64,000 nucleotides of DNA from Actinocatenispora sp963805605 (GTDB taxonomy: Bacteria; Actinomycetota; Actinomycetes; Mycobacteriales; Micromonosporaceae), in the NCBI GenBank assembly GCA_963805605.1, contig CAWDUX010000002.1, positions 3,348,001 to 3,412,000 on the forward strand, read 5' to 3'. A program made the position numbers and the translations under genes. The notes under the pieces were generated by a model. It ran no database searches. It was not told the origin of the DNA and saw only the letters and a program-made list of their open reading frames with translations. Shown here one piece after another: positions 47,697 to 59,396 of the stretch (positions are counted from its first letter, which is position 1; each line of letters starts with the position of its first letter).

Positions 47697-48539
47697 ATGC
47701 TGGCCGAACTGACCGAACTCGTCTTCCCCGCGGACTGCCCGGGTTGCGGGCGACCTGGGCCGGCGAGCCCGCTGTGCGACGGGTGCGCCGGGTTATTGCT
47801 CGCCGCCCGCCCGGGCGCGGTTCGACCCGACCCGGCGCCTCCCGGGCTGCCGCCGTGCATCGCGCTCGGCGCATACCAGGGACTGCTGCGTGAGCTGCTG
47901 CTCGAATACAAGGAACGCGGCCAGTGGGGTCTGGCCGCGCCGCTTGGTGCCGGACTGGCAGCGGCGCTGGCCGTCGCGATGGCCACACTGGCCCCGAGAG
48001 CGGACCGGGTGCTGCTCGTACCTGTACCGGCGACCGCCGCGGCGGCGCGCGCCCGGCACGGCGACCACATCGTACGGCTGGCCCGGCGTGCGATGGTGGG
48101 GTTGCGTGGTCCGGGATCGCACGGTTCGGGATCGCGTGGTCCGGGATCGCCTGGTCCGGGATCGCACGGTTCGGGATACCGGGCGGAGCTGTGTCCGGTG
48201 CTGGTGGCGATGCCCCGATTGGCGGACTCCGCGGGGCTGAGCGCATCGGCCCGGGCAGATCGGGCCGATGACGCGTTTCGGCTGCGGCCCGCTGCCAGGG
48301 CTCTGCTGTCGGGTGCCGGCCCCGGCACGGTGCTGTCTGGTGCCAACCCCGGCACGGTGCTGTCGGGTGCCGGCCCCGGCACGGTGCTGTCGGGTGCCAA
48401 CCCCGGCACGGTGCTGCTGATCGTCGACGACATCGTGACCACCGGCGCGACCCTGGCCGCCGTGGCGCGCCGGCTGGCCGACTGCGGTGCTCCCGCCACC
48501 GGCGCGGTAGTACTGGCCGCGACGAAGCGGCGGCGGTGA
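47697..48539 (+). CDS. ComF family phosphoribosyltransferase with internal repeats
   Basis: A 280-residue ComF-type protein. The N-terminal zinc site CPGCGRPG...LCDGC, the segment LGAYQGLLRELLLEYKERGQ, VLLVPVPATAAAARARHGDH and the PRPP motif LLIVDDIVTTGATLAAVARR define the family. Two low-complexity tandem repeats interrupt the domain. A Gly/Ser/Pro stretch from five 15-bp units lies at 48106-48180. Four copies of LSGAGPGTV/LSGANPGTV from 27-bp units lie at 48306-48413, directly before the PRPP motif. Both insertions keep the frame. ATG 47697 was chosen; GTG 47688 is an alternative. ComF proteins are linked to DNA uptake or purine/PRPP chemistry. Confidence 0.9.
   Translation: MLAELTELVFPADCPGCGRPGPASPLCDGCAGLLLAARPGAVRPDPAPPGLPPCIALGAYQGLLRELLLEYKERGQWGLAAPLGAGLAAALAVAMATLAPRADRVLLVPVPATAAAARARHGDHIVRLARRAMVGLRGPGSHGSGSRGPGSPGPGSHGSGYRAELCPVLVAMPRLADSAGLSASARADRADDAFRLRPAARALLSGAGPGTVLSGANPGTVLSGAGPGTVLSGANPGTVLLIVDDIVTTGATLAAVARRLADCGAPATGAVVLAATKRRR
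48106..48180 (+). repeat. Five 15-bp tandem units inside comF
   Basis: Units of the type GTGGTCCGGGATCGC and ACGGTTCGGGATCGC repeat five times without a gap and encode a Gly/Ser-rich segment (GSHGSGSRGPGSPGPGSHGS). Confidence 0.85.
48306..48413 (+). repeat. Four 27-bp tandem units inside comF
   Basis: The unit begins CTGTCGGGTGCC and ends CCCCGGCACGGTG. It repeats exactly four times, alternating GGC and AAC in the middle, and encodes LSGAGPGTV and LSGANPGTV in turn. The alternation suggests duplication of a 54-bp pair. Confidence 0.9.
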
Positions 48540-48808
48540 CGGACCTTTCCGGTGTTTGCGTTCGTTGTTCGGAGGATATCAATTGGTCCTACCTGTTGAG
48601 TCACCTCGGACGTTCGGCACCGTTGGACATGACAACCCGATGTGAACGGGCTAACGTCGGGGGTTATCGAAAGGCTAGTCGGGAAAGGGGATCTGACCAG
48701 CACAGTTGATACCGGCTGCCGCGATACAGGGGGCTGTCGTCGCTCAGCCGGCAGGCGGACCGCACGGTCCGCCACGACCCACCATTTACCAACCGTGGGA
48801 GGTAAGGC

Positions 48809-49483
48809 GTGGACGTAGTCGTCAAGGGCCGTAACGTGGAGGTGCCCGACCACTTCCGCCAGCACGTCACCGAGAAGCTGCACAAGGTCGAACGCTACGA
48901 CCAGAAGCTGATCAGGATCGACGTCGAGTTGTCCCACGAGCGCAACAAGCGCCAAGCGGAACGCAGCCAACGGGTGGAGATCACCTGCGTGTCCCGGGGG
49001 CCGGCCGTGCGCGCGGAAGCGTGTGCGAAGGACTTCCTCAGTGCGCTGGACACCGCGCTCGGCAAACTCGACCGCCGGTTGTCCAAGGCGTCGGACCGTC
49101 GTCGGGTCCACCACGGCAGACACGCCCCGGTATCGGTGGCCGCAGCGACCGCCGCCCTGGTGGACGAGGCCGCACAGGCGCAGAATTCCGCCGGCCAGCA
49201 CTCCGCCGGCCAGCACTCCGTCGAGCAGCCGACCAGCGTGGCCACACTGCCCCGGTCCGCGGACCCGGGAGCCGATGACGAATACCTGGAGGACGACGGC
49301 CCGGGTCGCATCGTCCGGGAGAAGGAACACCCGGCCGACCCGATGACCGTCGACGATGCCCTGTTCCAGATGGAACTGGTCGGGCACGACTTCTACCTCT
49401 TCGTCGACAAGGATTCCGGGCGGCCCAGCGTTGTCTACCGCCGCAAGGGATTCCACTACGGAATGATCCGACTCGCCATGTGA
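48809..49483 (+). CDS. hpf: Long-form ribosome hibernation promoting factor
   Basis: A 224-residue long HPF. The N-terminal S30AE domain (about residues 1-100: VVVKGRNVEVPDHFRQHVTE, then KLHKVERYDQKLIRIDVELS) binds the 30S subunit. A variable linker with a small AGQHS repeat follows. The C-terminal domain (about 165-224: DPMTVDDALFQMELVGHDFY, LFVDKDSGRPSVVYRRKGFH YG) promotes 100S dimers. The start is GTG 48809, preceded by GGGAGG at ideal spacing. The 270-bp upstream gap contains no gene but may include a long leader (GCGGACCGCACGGTCCGC hairpin near 48752). Confidence 0.94.
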   Translation: MDVVVKGRNVEVPDHFRQHVTEKLHKVERYDQKLIRIDVELSHERNKRQAERSQRVEITCVSRGPAVRAEACAKDFLSALDTALGKLDRRLSKASDRRRVHHGRHAPVSVAAATAALVDEAAQAQNSAGQHSAGQHSVEQPTSVATLPRSADPGADDEYLEDDGPGRIVREKEHPADPMTVDDALFQMELVGHDFYLFVDKDSGRPSVVYRRKGFHYGMIRLAM

Positions 49484-49643
49484 CAGCACCTGTCGAGTGA
49501 GCGCACCCGCCAGGTGACAGCACCTGCTTGTGTGGCCGTGTCACGGTGCACGTGTCGCGCGCCCGGTCCGGTGGTCGCCCAGTCGGCTCCGCCGGACCGG
49601 CGGTGGCATGCATGTCACGCCGGCCGGACCGCACCGGCAGCGG

Positions 49644-50750
49644 TTAGTGCGCCGGAACCAGTTCGTACAGGAAGTCGTCCACCCGACCGTGCGGCCCGCC
49701 GCGCCGACGGAGCTGACGACCGACCCTACGGAACCCGGCCCGCTCCAGCACGGCCTGCGAGGCGGTGTTGAGTACGTGTGCGCCCGCCTCCAGTCGAGCC
49801 AGTCCGGCGTGCTGCAACGCCCAGTCGGCCAGCAGCTGTACCGCCCGGGTGGCGAAACCGCGACCGCGCCAGCCCGGCGCGAGGTGGTAACCGATCATGC
49901 CGCTACCGGTAGGTGGTTCGGTGTACATCAGCGAGATCTCGCCCGCGTAGCGGTCGCTGGGTGCGTCCCGAATGGTCAGGCTCGCGGTCGCGCCGGCCAG
50001 CCACCGGCTGTCCGCCCGGGCGCACAGCTCCGCGACCTGCTGCCGGTCCCGGGCGCCGGGCGGTACCAGTTCCTCGGCGATGTCCGGCCGACTCAGCGCC
50101 GCATAAGCGTCGTCGGTGTCCTCAGGCCCGAGCGGATGCAGCGATACCACGCCGTCGGACAGTTCGCCGCCGGGCAGGTCGGGCAGCAGCCGCGGTGTCG
50201 GTCCGGGCGGATCGCTGCCCAGCCTGGCCCACAGCACCGCGTCGTAGCGGGTGCCGTCGGAGCGGCGCCCGGCTCCGCGCATGATGCCCTCCCGGCGGAA
50301 ACCGGCGGCGAGGCCGACCCGCTGACCAGCCGGGTTGTCGGGTGCGGCGAGCAGTTCCAGCCGCGCGATGCCGTGGCGTAGCGCCCATCCGGTGACCGCG
50401 CCGACGGCCTCGCTGGCGAAACCCTGACCGCGGGCCCACGGCGCCGACCAATACACGATCTCGCTGGAGGTCCGGCGGGAACAGACCTCCGGCAGACAGA
50501 CGCTGCCCACGAGTCGTCCGGTCCGCTGGTCGACGACCACGAAGCAGGCCCCGCCGGCCGCCCACTGCGCCGGCGCCCGCTGCTCGACCCAACCGTCGGC
50601 GTCCGGCGGGCCGTAGTCCGGCGGACAGGGCAGGAACCGGCGGATGTCCGGATCTGTCGCGGCACGCAGCACGTCCGGAACGTCCCCGGTACGGGGTTCG
50701 CGAAGGAGCAGTCGCGCGGTGCGCAGCTCCTCACGTGGTAGCCCGCCCAT
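49644..50750 (-). CDS. Two-domain GNAT acetyltransferase
   Basis: A 368-residue protein with two GNAT domains in tandem. The first (about residues 1-170) has LRTARLLLREPRTGDVPDVL and APWARGQGFASEAVGAVTGW, the acetyl-CoA loop. The second (about 190-368) has LSDGVVSLHPLGPEDTDDAY and APGWRGRGFATRAVQLLADW. ATG 50750 has GGGGAGG upstream. Such double GNAT proteins often use one catalytic and one structural domain; the substrate is unknown. A second double GNAT gene lies at 53900. Confidence 0.88.
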   Translation of the reverse strand: MGGLPREELRTARLLLREPRTGDVPDVLRAATDPDIRRFLPCPPDYGPPDADGWVEQRAPAQWAAGGACFVVVDQRTGRLVGSVCLPEVCSRRTSSEIVYWSAPWARGQGFASEAVGAVTGWALRHGIARLELLAAPDNPAGQRVGLAAGFRREGIMRGAGRRSDGTRYDAVLWARLGSDPPGPTPRLLPDLPGGELSDGVVSLHPLGPEDTDDAYAALSRPDIAEELVPPGARDRQQVAELCARADSRWLAGATASLTIRDAPSDRYAGEISLMYTEPPTGSGMIGYHLAPGWRGRGFATRAVQLLADWALQHAGLARLEAGAHVLNTASQAVLERAGFRRVGRQLRRRGGPHGRVDDFLYELVPAH

Positions 50751-50851
50751 GGTGCCTCCCCAACTGTGTCTCCGCTGTAATATGCCGCACTCGAGCAGGT
50801 ACCGCACTCTCCCTGGTGCACTTCGTGCGCTGGTGCGGCAGGCTTGGTGGC

Positions 50852-51895
50852 ATGAGTACTGCCGAAGCCCAGCCCGCGCCGTCGGACCGGACCGTGCCCG
50901 ACGGGAGCGTGCCGGACGGAACCGTGCCGGACGAGACCGCGCAGTTTGCCCAGGAGACCGCGTCCAGCGGCGCATTCGTCCGTCAGGCCAACCGGTTTAC
51001 CGGGCGGGTGACCAGGAATTCGCAGGCCGACCCCGGTGCCGGCCCGGACGACGAGGGTCGGTGGCCGGTCGAGCCCGGACGTTACCGGCTGGTCGTGTCG
51101 CTCGCCTGTCCCTGGGCACATCGTTCGGTCATCGTGCGGGAACTGCTCGGCCTCAACGAGGCCATCTCACTGGCCATCGTGGACCCACTGCGCGACGAGC
51201 GTGGCTGGCGCTTCACCCTCGACGCGGGAGACCGCGACCCGGTCCTGGGCATCGAGTTCCTCTCCGAGGCCTACCTGGCGACCGATCCGGACTACCAGGG
51301 CCGGGTCACGGTACCGGCGCTGGTCGACACGGTCAGCGGGAAGGTCGTCACCAACGACTACCCGCAGCTGTCGTTGGACCTGTCCACCGAGTGGGTCGAC
51401 CACCACGCACCGGGTGTGCCGGCGCTGTACCCGCCGGAGCTGCGGGCCGAGATGGATCCGCTGATGGACGAGATCTACCAGGACGTCAACAACGGCGTGT
51501 ACAAATGCGGCTTCGCCACCGGTCAGCAGGCGTACGAGGAGGCCTACGACGCGCTGTTCGCCCGCCTGGACCAGTTGGACGACCGGCTTGCCGACCGGCG
51601 CTACCTGATGGGCGACTCGATCACCGAGGCGGACGTACGGCTGTTCACCACCCTGGTGCGGTTCGACGCGGTCTACCACAACCATTTCCGGTGCAACCGG
51701 CAGAAGCTCACCGAGTACAGCAACCTGTGGCCCTACGCCCGGGACCTGTACCAGACCCGTGGGTTCGGCAGCACCGTGGACTTCGGCCACATCAAGCGCC
51801 ACTACTACCTGACCCACGAGAAGATCAACCCCGCCGGCATCGTGCCGAAGGGGCCCGACGCGCTGCGGTGGCTCACCCCGCACGCCAGGTCCTGA
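50852..51895 (+). CDS. Glutathionyl-hydroquinone reductase-like GST
   Basis: A 347-residue member of the Xi-class/ECM4-type GST family (S-glutathionyl-hydroquinone reductases). The active-site Cys lies in VVSLACPWAHRSVIVRELLG. Downstream segments YLATDPDYQGRVTVPALVDT, NDYPQLSLDLSTEW, DVNNGVYKCGFATGQQAYEE, RRYLMGDSITEADVRLFTTL and the C-terminal RGFGSTVDFGHIKRHYYLTH match the family. Actinomycetes use mycothiol, so the natural adduct is probably mycothiolyl. ATG 50852 was chosen. It is followed by a strong hairpin. Confidence 0.9.
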   Translation: MSTAEAQPAPSDRTVPDGSVPDGTVPDETAQFAQETASSGAFVRQANRFTGRVTRNSQADPGAGPDDEGRWPVEPGRYRLVVSLACPWAHRSVIVRELLGLNEAISLAIVDPLRDERGWRFTLDAGDRDPVLGIEFLSEAYLATDPDYQGRVTVPALVDTVSGKVVTNDYPQLSLDLSTEWVDHHAPGVPALYPPELRAEMDPLMDEIYQDVNNGVYKCGFATGQQAYEEAYDALFARLDQLDDRLADRRYLMGDSITEADVRLFTTLVRFDAVYHNHFRCNRQKLTEYSNLWPYARDLYQTRGFGSTVDFGHIKRHYYLTHEKINPAGIVPKGPDALRWLTPHARS

Positions 51896-51908
51896 CCGGG
51901 ACGACGGT

Positions 51909-51967
51909 TGCCGCAGGTGGCGGTTCGGTTCGGCGCCGGGCCGAACCGCCACGTCACCTGCGGCAGG
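51909..51967. terminator. Bidirectional hairpin terminator
   Basis: TGCCGCAGGTGGCGGTTCGG and the inverted CCGAACCGCC-ACGTC-ACCTGCGGCA form a long GC stem with a small bulge between the convergent GST and monooxygenase genes. Confidence 0.8.
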
Positions 51968-51994
51968 GCCAGGGGACCGGGCATCCGGACCCGA

Positions 51995-53212
51995 TCAGTT
52001 CTCTGGTTGTCCCGGCGCGGTGCCGACCAGTCCTGCGGTGGCTCCGGCGTCCCGCAGATTTCTGATCACGGCGGAGGACTTGCCGCCGACGATCGCGGCG
52101 ACGTAGCGGTTGACGACGGGCAGCCGCATCAGGCGTAGCGCGGTACGGCGGAGCCGGAGCTGCATCGCCGTCTCGGGGAGGAACCATCGGGCGCCATCGC
52201 GTCCGACCTTCTGCTTCTCCTCGGCCAGCGGGCGCCACATCTGTTCGTAGCGCGACAGAGCCTCTTCGATCGACGGCGCCCGGTGCAGTTGTTCAGCCAG
52301 GATGTAGGAACCGGCCACGCCGAGGGACGCGCCGAGGCCGGCGAGCAGTGACACGGCGTAACACGCGTCCCCGACCAATGCGACCCGTCCCTTGCTCCAG
52401 GTGGGCATGACGATCTGTGCAACCTGGTCGTAGTACATCTGCTCGGGTGGCGGGCATTTGTCGAGCGCGTCGGGTACCACCCAGCCCAGCCCGCCGTACA
52501 GGGTGCGTACGGCCTCCCGCGGGTCACCGGGCAGGGTCGGATCCGCCGCACGGTGTACCGCGTAGGCGGCGACACGTCCGTCGCGCAGCCCGTAGAAGCC
52601 CATCTGCCGGCCGATGGTGTCGGTCAGGCAGAAGCGTCCCCGCGTCTCCCGATGGATGTCCGGGGAGTCGAATACGTACGCTGCGGTCTGGAACCCGAGG
52701 TAGCGCAGGAACCGCTGCTCCGGCCCGAATACCAGCCGTCGCACGGTCGAGTGGACCCCGTCGGCGCCCACCAGCAGGTCGGCGGTCACTTCCGTGCCGT
52801 CGTCAAGGGTGACCCGGACGCTGTCGCCGAGATCGTCCACGCCGACCAGGGTCGCGCCGTAGCGCACCTGCACCTCAGATGGCAGATGTTCGCGCAGGAC
52901 ACGCTCGAGGTCGGGCCGCATGAAGTCGAGTTGGGGACCGTTGGCGAACTGCGCGGGGTCCAGACCGGCTCGACGACGGCCGTTCTCGTCGAGCAGCACC
53001 GCCTCATCCAGGGTGTATGCGACCGCCTCAGCTGCGGACAGCAGGCCCATCGCCTCGATGGCGTCGTAGCCGGGCCCGAAGAAGTCGATCATGTATCCCT
53101 GGCCGCGCGGCGCACGAGCCCGTTCCAGCACCACCACCTCGATACCGTGCGCGGCCAACTGATTGGCCAGAGCCAGGCCGGCGATCCCGGCCCCACATAT
53201 CGCGACCTTCAT
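51995..53212 (-). CDS. FAD-dependent monooxygenase (PHBH/TetX-like)
   Basis: A 405-residue aromatic-ring-hydroxylase-type flavoprotein. It has VAICGAGIAGLALANQLAAH for FAD/ADP binding, VLERARAPRGQGYMIDFFGP, the DG motif LLVGADGVHSTVRRLVFG and the GD motif VALVGDACYAVSLLAGLGAS. It probably hydroxylates a phenolic or polycyclic compound using NAD(P)H. It overlaps by 4 bp with the upstream TetR gene, which most likely controls it. Confidence 0.9.
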   Translation of the reverse strand: MKVAICGAGIAGLALANQLAAHGIEVVVLERARAPRGQGYMIDFFGPGYDAIEAMGLLSAAEAVAYTLDEAVLLDENGRRRAGLDPAQFANGPQLDFMRPDLERVLREHLPSEVQVRYGATLVGVDDLGDSVRVTLDDGTEVTADLLVGADGVHSTVRRLVFGPEQRFLRYLGFQTAAYVFDSPDIHRETRGRFCLTDTIGRQMGFYGLRDGRVAAYAVHRAADPTLPGDPREAVRTLYGGLGWVVPDALDKCPPPEQMYYDQVAQIVMPTWSKGRVALVGDACYAVSLLAGLGASLGVAGSYILAEQLHRAPSIEEALSRYEQMWRPLAEEKQKVGRDGARWFLPETAMQLRLRRTALRLMRLPVVNRYVAAIVGGKSSAVIRNLRDAGATAGLVGTAPGQPEN

Positions 53213-53790
53213 CGCTGCTCCCTTTCTGGGGTAACGAGCCTGCGGAGGACGGCGGCGGTCGCCGCCGGGTCCGGGTCGGGGGCCAGCCCGCGATGCAGCA
53301 GCAGGCCGTCGATCGCGGCGACCAGGACGGCAGCGGTCTCGTCGGGTGCATCCACTCCCCGTGCGGCCAGCCAGCGGCCGAACCGCTGCCGGAACTGCTC
53401 GACCACGGTTCTGATCTGTTCGCGGAGCTGCTCGTCCCGGCTGGCTGCCAGATAACCCTCGATGGCCGCCAGCGACAGTGGATCGGTCCCGTCGTACTGG
53501 TCCATGGACGCGAACATCGCCTCGATCGCGTCAGCGGGGCTGCCCGCGGTGTCCAGTAGCGGTTCCATCGCGGCCAGCGCCTGTCGCATGAGGCTGACCA
53601 CGGCCTCGTTCAGTAGCGCCGTCAGTGAGGGGAAGTGGTAATGCACCACGCTCGGCGTCACCCCGGCACGTTCAGCCAGGACCCGGGTGCTCACTGCCGT
53701 CCAACCACGTTCGGGGATGAGTCCGATCGCAGCTGTCAGCAGTCGCTGCCGCACCTCGCGCCCGCGCTCCGCCGCTGGAGAAACCGCCAT
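53209..53790 (-). CDS. TetR family transcriptional regulator
   Basis: A 193-residue TetR repressor. The HTH is RQRLLTAAIGLIPERGWTAV, STRVLAERAGVTPSVVHYHF, then PSLTALLNEAVVSLM. The C-terminal half resembles TetR_C of the KstR2/PsrA-like kind. ATG 53790 was chosen because its upstream DNA holds palindromic operators. It is first in an operon with the flavin monooxygenase (ATGA overlap), suggesting induction by a substrate of that enzyme. Confidence 0.9.
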   Translation of the reverse strand: MAVSPAAERGREVRQRLLTAAIGLIPERGWTAVSTRVLAERAGVTPSVVHYHFPSLTALLNEAVVSLMRQALAAMEPLLDTAGSPADAIEAMFASMDQYDGTDPLSLAAIEGYLAASRDEQLREQIRTVVEQFRQRFGRWLAARGVDAPDETAAVLVAAIDGLLLHRGLAPDPDPAATAAVLRRLVTPEREQR

Positions 53791-53806
53791 CGCCCCGCTC
53801 CTCACA

Positions 53807-53857
53807 GGGCAGTCGCCCCGGTCGATCGTACTGTACGACTGCCCTAACGGTAGGGCA
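53807..53857. promoter_or_regulatory. TetR operators TGCCCTA-N4-TAGGGCA and GGGCAGTCG/CGACTGCCC
   Basis: TGCCCTA (53840-53846), ACGG, TAGGGCA (53851-53857) is a perfect 18-bp palindrome. GGGCAGTCG (53807-53815) and CGACTGCCC (53836-53844) form a second, overlapping 9-bp inverted pair. Both lie just upstream of the TetR/monooxygenase operon, and the promoter core GTACTGTACGACT lies between them. Confidence 0.75.
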
Positions 53858-53899
53858 CGGCAGGTACAGGCCGCAACCGGGAAGTCGGATGCGCTGCCG

Positions 53900-55081
53900 T
53901 CACCGGCAGGGCGACTCGGGCCCGGGTCCCCCGGTGGGCTGTGTATCGCCCGCGAGCAGGGCGCCGTACCAGCTGTCCCGGGGAACGCCACGCTGCATCA
54001 GCAGGCCCCGCTCGGTGCCCTCGATGGTGAAGCCGACCTTCTCCACGATCCGGCGGGACGCCTGGTTGCCCACGAAGGCGCGCCACTCGATGCGGGACAA
54101 CCCGAGCGCCTCGAACCCCCAGTCACACAGCAGCCGCAGCGCCGCGGTGCCCAGACCGCGGCCGCGAGCCCACGGCGCCACGGAGAAGCCGAGGCTGCCG
54201 ATGCGTGCCGGCCACCCTTCCAACCGCAGGTCGAAGGTGCCGAGGTAGCGACCGTCCGGGTCGGTGACCGCGAAGATGCCGGTCTCGCCGGCCAGCCAGG
54301 CCGAGCGGGACAGCCGGAGGTAGAAGTCCGCGTCGGCCGGCCGGTACGGGTCCGGCACCGTGGTGTAGCGCACCATGTCGGCGTCCTGGCAGGCCCGCAC
54401 GAGGTCTGGCCGGTCGCTGTCGGCAAGTGGGCGCAGCCGGACATCACCGTCGCCGAGGGTCGGCTGCGGCTGGCCGAACACCTTGGCCTGCCGGGCCGCC
54501 AGCGCCAACTGCGGGTCGGTGTGGTCGAGGGTCTCCCGCAGCTCGCCGGGCAGCATTCCGGCGATCCACGCGTCGACCCGCCCGTCGGAGATGTTGCTGC
54601 TCAATCCGTCGCGCAGGGTTCCCTCCAGGCGGAATCCGAGCCGCTGGGCGACCAGTCGGGACGCGTGGTTGCCGATCTCCGCCCGCCAGGCCAGCCGGCG
54701 GACCCCCAGGGTTGCGAACGCCCACCGGGCGATCAGTCGGCCGGCGCGCTCGGACACCGACCGGCCGCGCGCGCTGGGCGCGGACCAGAAGCCGATCTCC
54801 GCGGTACCGGCCGTCCGGTCCAGCGTGATCAGCGAGGCCGAGCCGAGCAGTTCGCCGGTGCCGGCGTCGAAGACACCGAACTGGGTGCTGGTTGCGTCCT
54901 GCCAGCCGCGCGCGGCGAACCCGGTGATGAACCCGTGTGCGTGCTCGGCGACGTACGGCCGGGGCATGGACGTCCAGCGCAGGATGTCGGGGTCCTGGCA
55001 GGCCCTGGTGACCGCCGGTACGTCAGCCAGTCGCCAGGGGCGCAGCAGGAGGTCGCCGTCGGTGAGTTCGACTGGTTCCAT
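53900..55081 (-). CDS. Two-domain GNAT acetyltransferase (RimJ/RimL-like)
   Basis: A 393-residue tandem GNAT protein. Domain one: LTDGDLLLRPWRLADVPAVT and IGFWSAPSARGRSVSERAGR, with RLAWRAEIGNHASRLVAQRL. Domain two: GDVRLRPLADSDRPDLVRAC and LGFSVAPWARGRGLGTAALR, with IEWRAFVGNQASRRIVEKVG. The RGRGLG loop of domain two is canonical; domain one has RGRSVS, a weaker acetyl-CoA loop, so domain one may be inactive. It is convergent with nothing nearby and stands alone. Confidence 0.88.
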   Translation of the reverse strand: MEPVELTDGDLLLRPWRLADVPAVTRACQDPDILRWTSMPRPYVAEHAHGFITGFAARGWQDATSTQFGVFDAGTGELLGSASLITLDRTAGTAEIGFWSAPSARGRSVSERAGRLIARWAFATLGVRRLAWRAEIGNHASRLVAQRLGFRLEGTLRDGLSSNISDGRVDAWIAGMLPGELRETLDHTDPQLALAARQAKVFGQPQPTLGDGDVRLRPLADSDRPDLVRACQDADMVRYTTVPDPYRPADADFYLRLSRSAWLAGETGIFAVTDPDGRYLGTFDLRLEGWPARIGSLGFSVAPWARGRGLGTAALRLLCDWGFEALGLSRIEWRAFVGNQASRRIVEKVGFTIEGTERGLLMQRGVPRDSWYGALLAGDTQPTGGPGPESPCR

Positions 55082-55257
55082 GCGCAGATCCTGCCGCCCG
55101 GACGCGCTGGACCGGTACCGGATTTCGCCGCCGGGGCGGGGTGCCGAAAAGTAGGCCGACAGGGCAGACTCGTACCGAATGGTAACCAGGACCCGACGGA
55201 TGGTTGCCGGCGTGGCCGGGGCGTACGGCGGGTAGTTGTCGAGCAGATGGAAGTGCA

Positions 55258-55746
55258 GTGGTCAGACACGGTAACGACGCGGCGGACGGCGGGACCCCGC
55301 CGACGGCTCCGGCAGGGGACCCGGCTCTCGCAGGAGACCCGGCCCCGCCGGGTCGGGCCCAGGCCCCGGCGCAGCCAGCACCGGCGCAGGCAGCGCCGGA
55401 ACGGCCGGCGAGCGGATCGCGGACGGGGGCGGCGGTACGCCGCGGCGCCCGGCTCGGCCGGCAGGGCGTCAACCGCGCGCGTACCTACCTGGCCAGGATC
55501 ATCTCCCTGGTCACGTTGGTGGCGGCGCTGCTGCTCGGGCTGGGCGCCGTACTGGTCGGTTTCGGTGCCAACCCGCACAACGTGCTGGTCGACTGGGTGG
55601 TGTCGGCGGCGGGCCGGCTGGACGGTCCGTTCGGGGATCTGTTTACCTTCCCCAACCACGTGAAGCAGGTGCTGGTCGACTGGGTGATCGCGGCGGTGGC
55701 GTATCTCGCGGCGGGCGGAATCCTCACCCGACTGATTCGCCCGTGA
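55258..55746 (+). CDS. Small membrane protein with Pro/Ala-rich N-terminus
   Basis: A protein of about 162 residues. The first 80 residues are disordered and rich in Pro, Ala and Gly. Two helices follow: IISLVTLVAALLLGLGAVLV and KQVLVDWVIAAVAYLAAGGI. Between them lies GANPHNVLVDWVVSAAGRLD. Small two-helix proteins of this kind are common and uncharacterised in actinomycetes. The start is GTG 55258 with GGAAG upstream. It lies 250 bp upstream of secA in the same direction. Confidence 0.65.
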   Translation: MVRHGNDAADGGTPPTAPAGDPALAGDPAPPGRAQAPAQPAPAQAAPERPASGSRTGAAVRRGARLGRQGVNRARTYLARIISLVTLVAALLLGLGAVLVGFGANPHNVLVDWVVSAAGRLDGPFGDLFTFPNHVKQVLVDWVIAAVAYLAAGGILTRLIRP

Positions 55747-55997
55747 CGCTGTGGAATCATCTAGTGTCGTGAAGTCACTACGAGCCGTGATTCCGTGATC
55801 AACCGGATGGGTTCGTTAAAATTGTCCGGTTCAGTTGGCGTTCTACCGGCGTGGGTGTGCCGCTGCGGGCACACCCTGCCTACGATGGTCGCCTGAGTGC
55901 AGGTGCGCGCGGCGTCCGGCAGGCCAGGGACACCGACGGGCGCCGACACCACAGCGAACGATGTCGCCTGAGAACAGCCCCCAGGGAGCGTTGAGCA

Positions 55998-58970
<2,973 letters not shown>

Positions 58971-58996
58971 GAGACGCCCGGGCGGTAGCCCGTTCA

Positions 58997-59039
58997 GACG
59001 AAGGCCACGGCGTGGTGGGTACGCGCCGTGGCCTTCGTC
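58997..59039 (+). terminator. Terminator after secA
   Basis: GACGAAGGCCACGGCG (58997-59012) and CGCCGTGGCCTTCGTC (59024-59039) form a perfect 16-bp stem with an 11-nt loop, 26 bp after the secA stop. Confidence 0.9.
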
Positions 59040-59396
59040 GTGTGCGCCGGGTCGCCGGATGCCGCCGGCGTGGTGTTCGACCGACCAGTGTCGGTGTCGG
59101 ATGGCTGTCACTGGGCATGCTTGCTTGTGGACAACCGCTCCACCTCGTTGACCAGCAAGTTTAGTGACCGACGCGACAAAGGAGGGTCATTTCGGTGTCG
59201 AAGATCAACAAGTCGGGTACCCCGTAACGGTGCGGCGCGGCTCGCGTGTGCCGAAAATGGGGTTAGCCTGGGATCACTCTTGGAATAAGAGTGTCGCGAA
59301 TACTTGCACCATGGTGCGACACTCCATTGTGGAACACGAAGACGCAGCGACAGGTGGGAGCTTCCAGCGGTAGCGACGTGGGAGGAGGTGTCCGCG
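59040..59396. promoter_or_regulatory. sepF-like gene upstream region with nested palindromes
   Basis: No gene is seen. GTGTCGC (59291-59297) and GCGACAC (59316-59322) are an inverted pair, and GCACCATGGTGC (59306-59317) is a perfect 12-bp palindrome overlapping the right arm. They lie 75-105 bp before the sepF-like start, the right place for an operator. GGAGGAGG before 59397 is the ribosome binding site. Confidence 0.5.

Noticed and set aside
46643..49489. A 948-codon minus-strand reading opposite lpqB, comF and hpf
   Set aside because: It is a shadow of well-recognised plus-strand genes and shows no domain of its own.
53687..55663. A 658-codon plus-strand reading
   Set aside because: It is antisense to the TetR and double-GNAT genes, with low-complexity Pro/Arg/Gly composition and no family motif.
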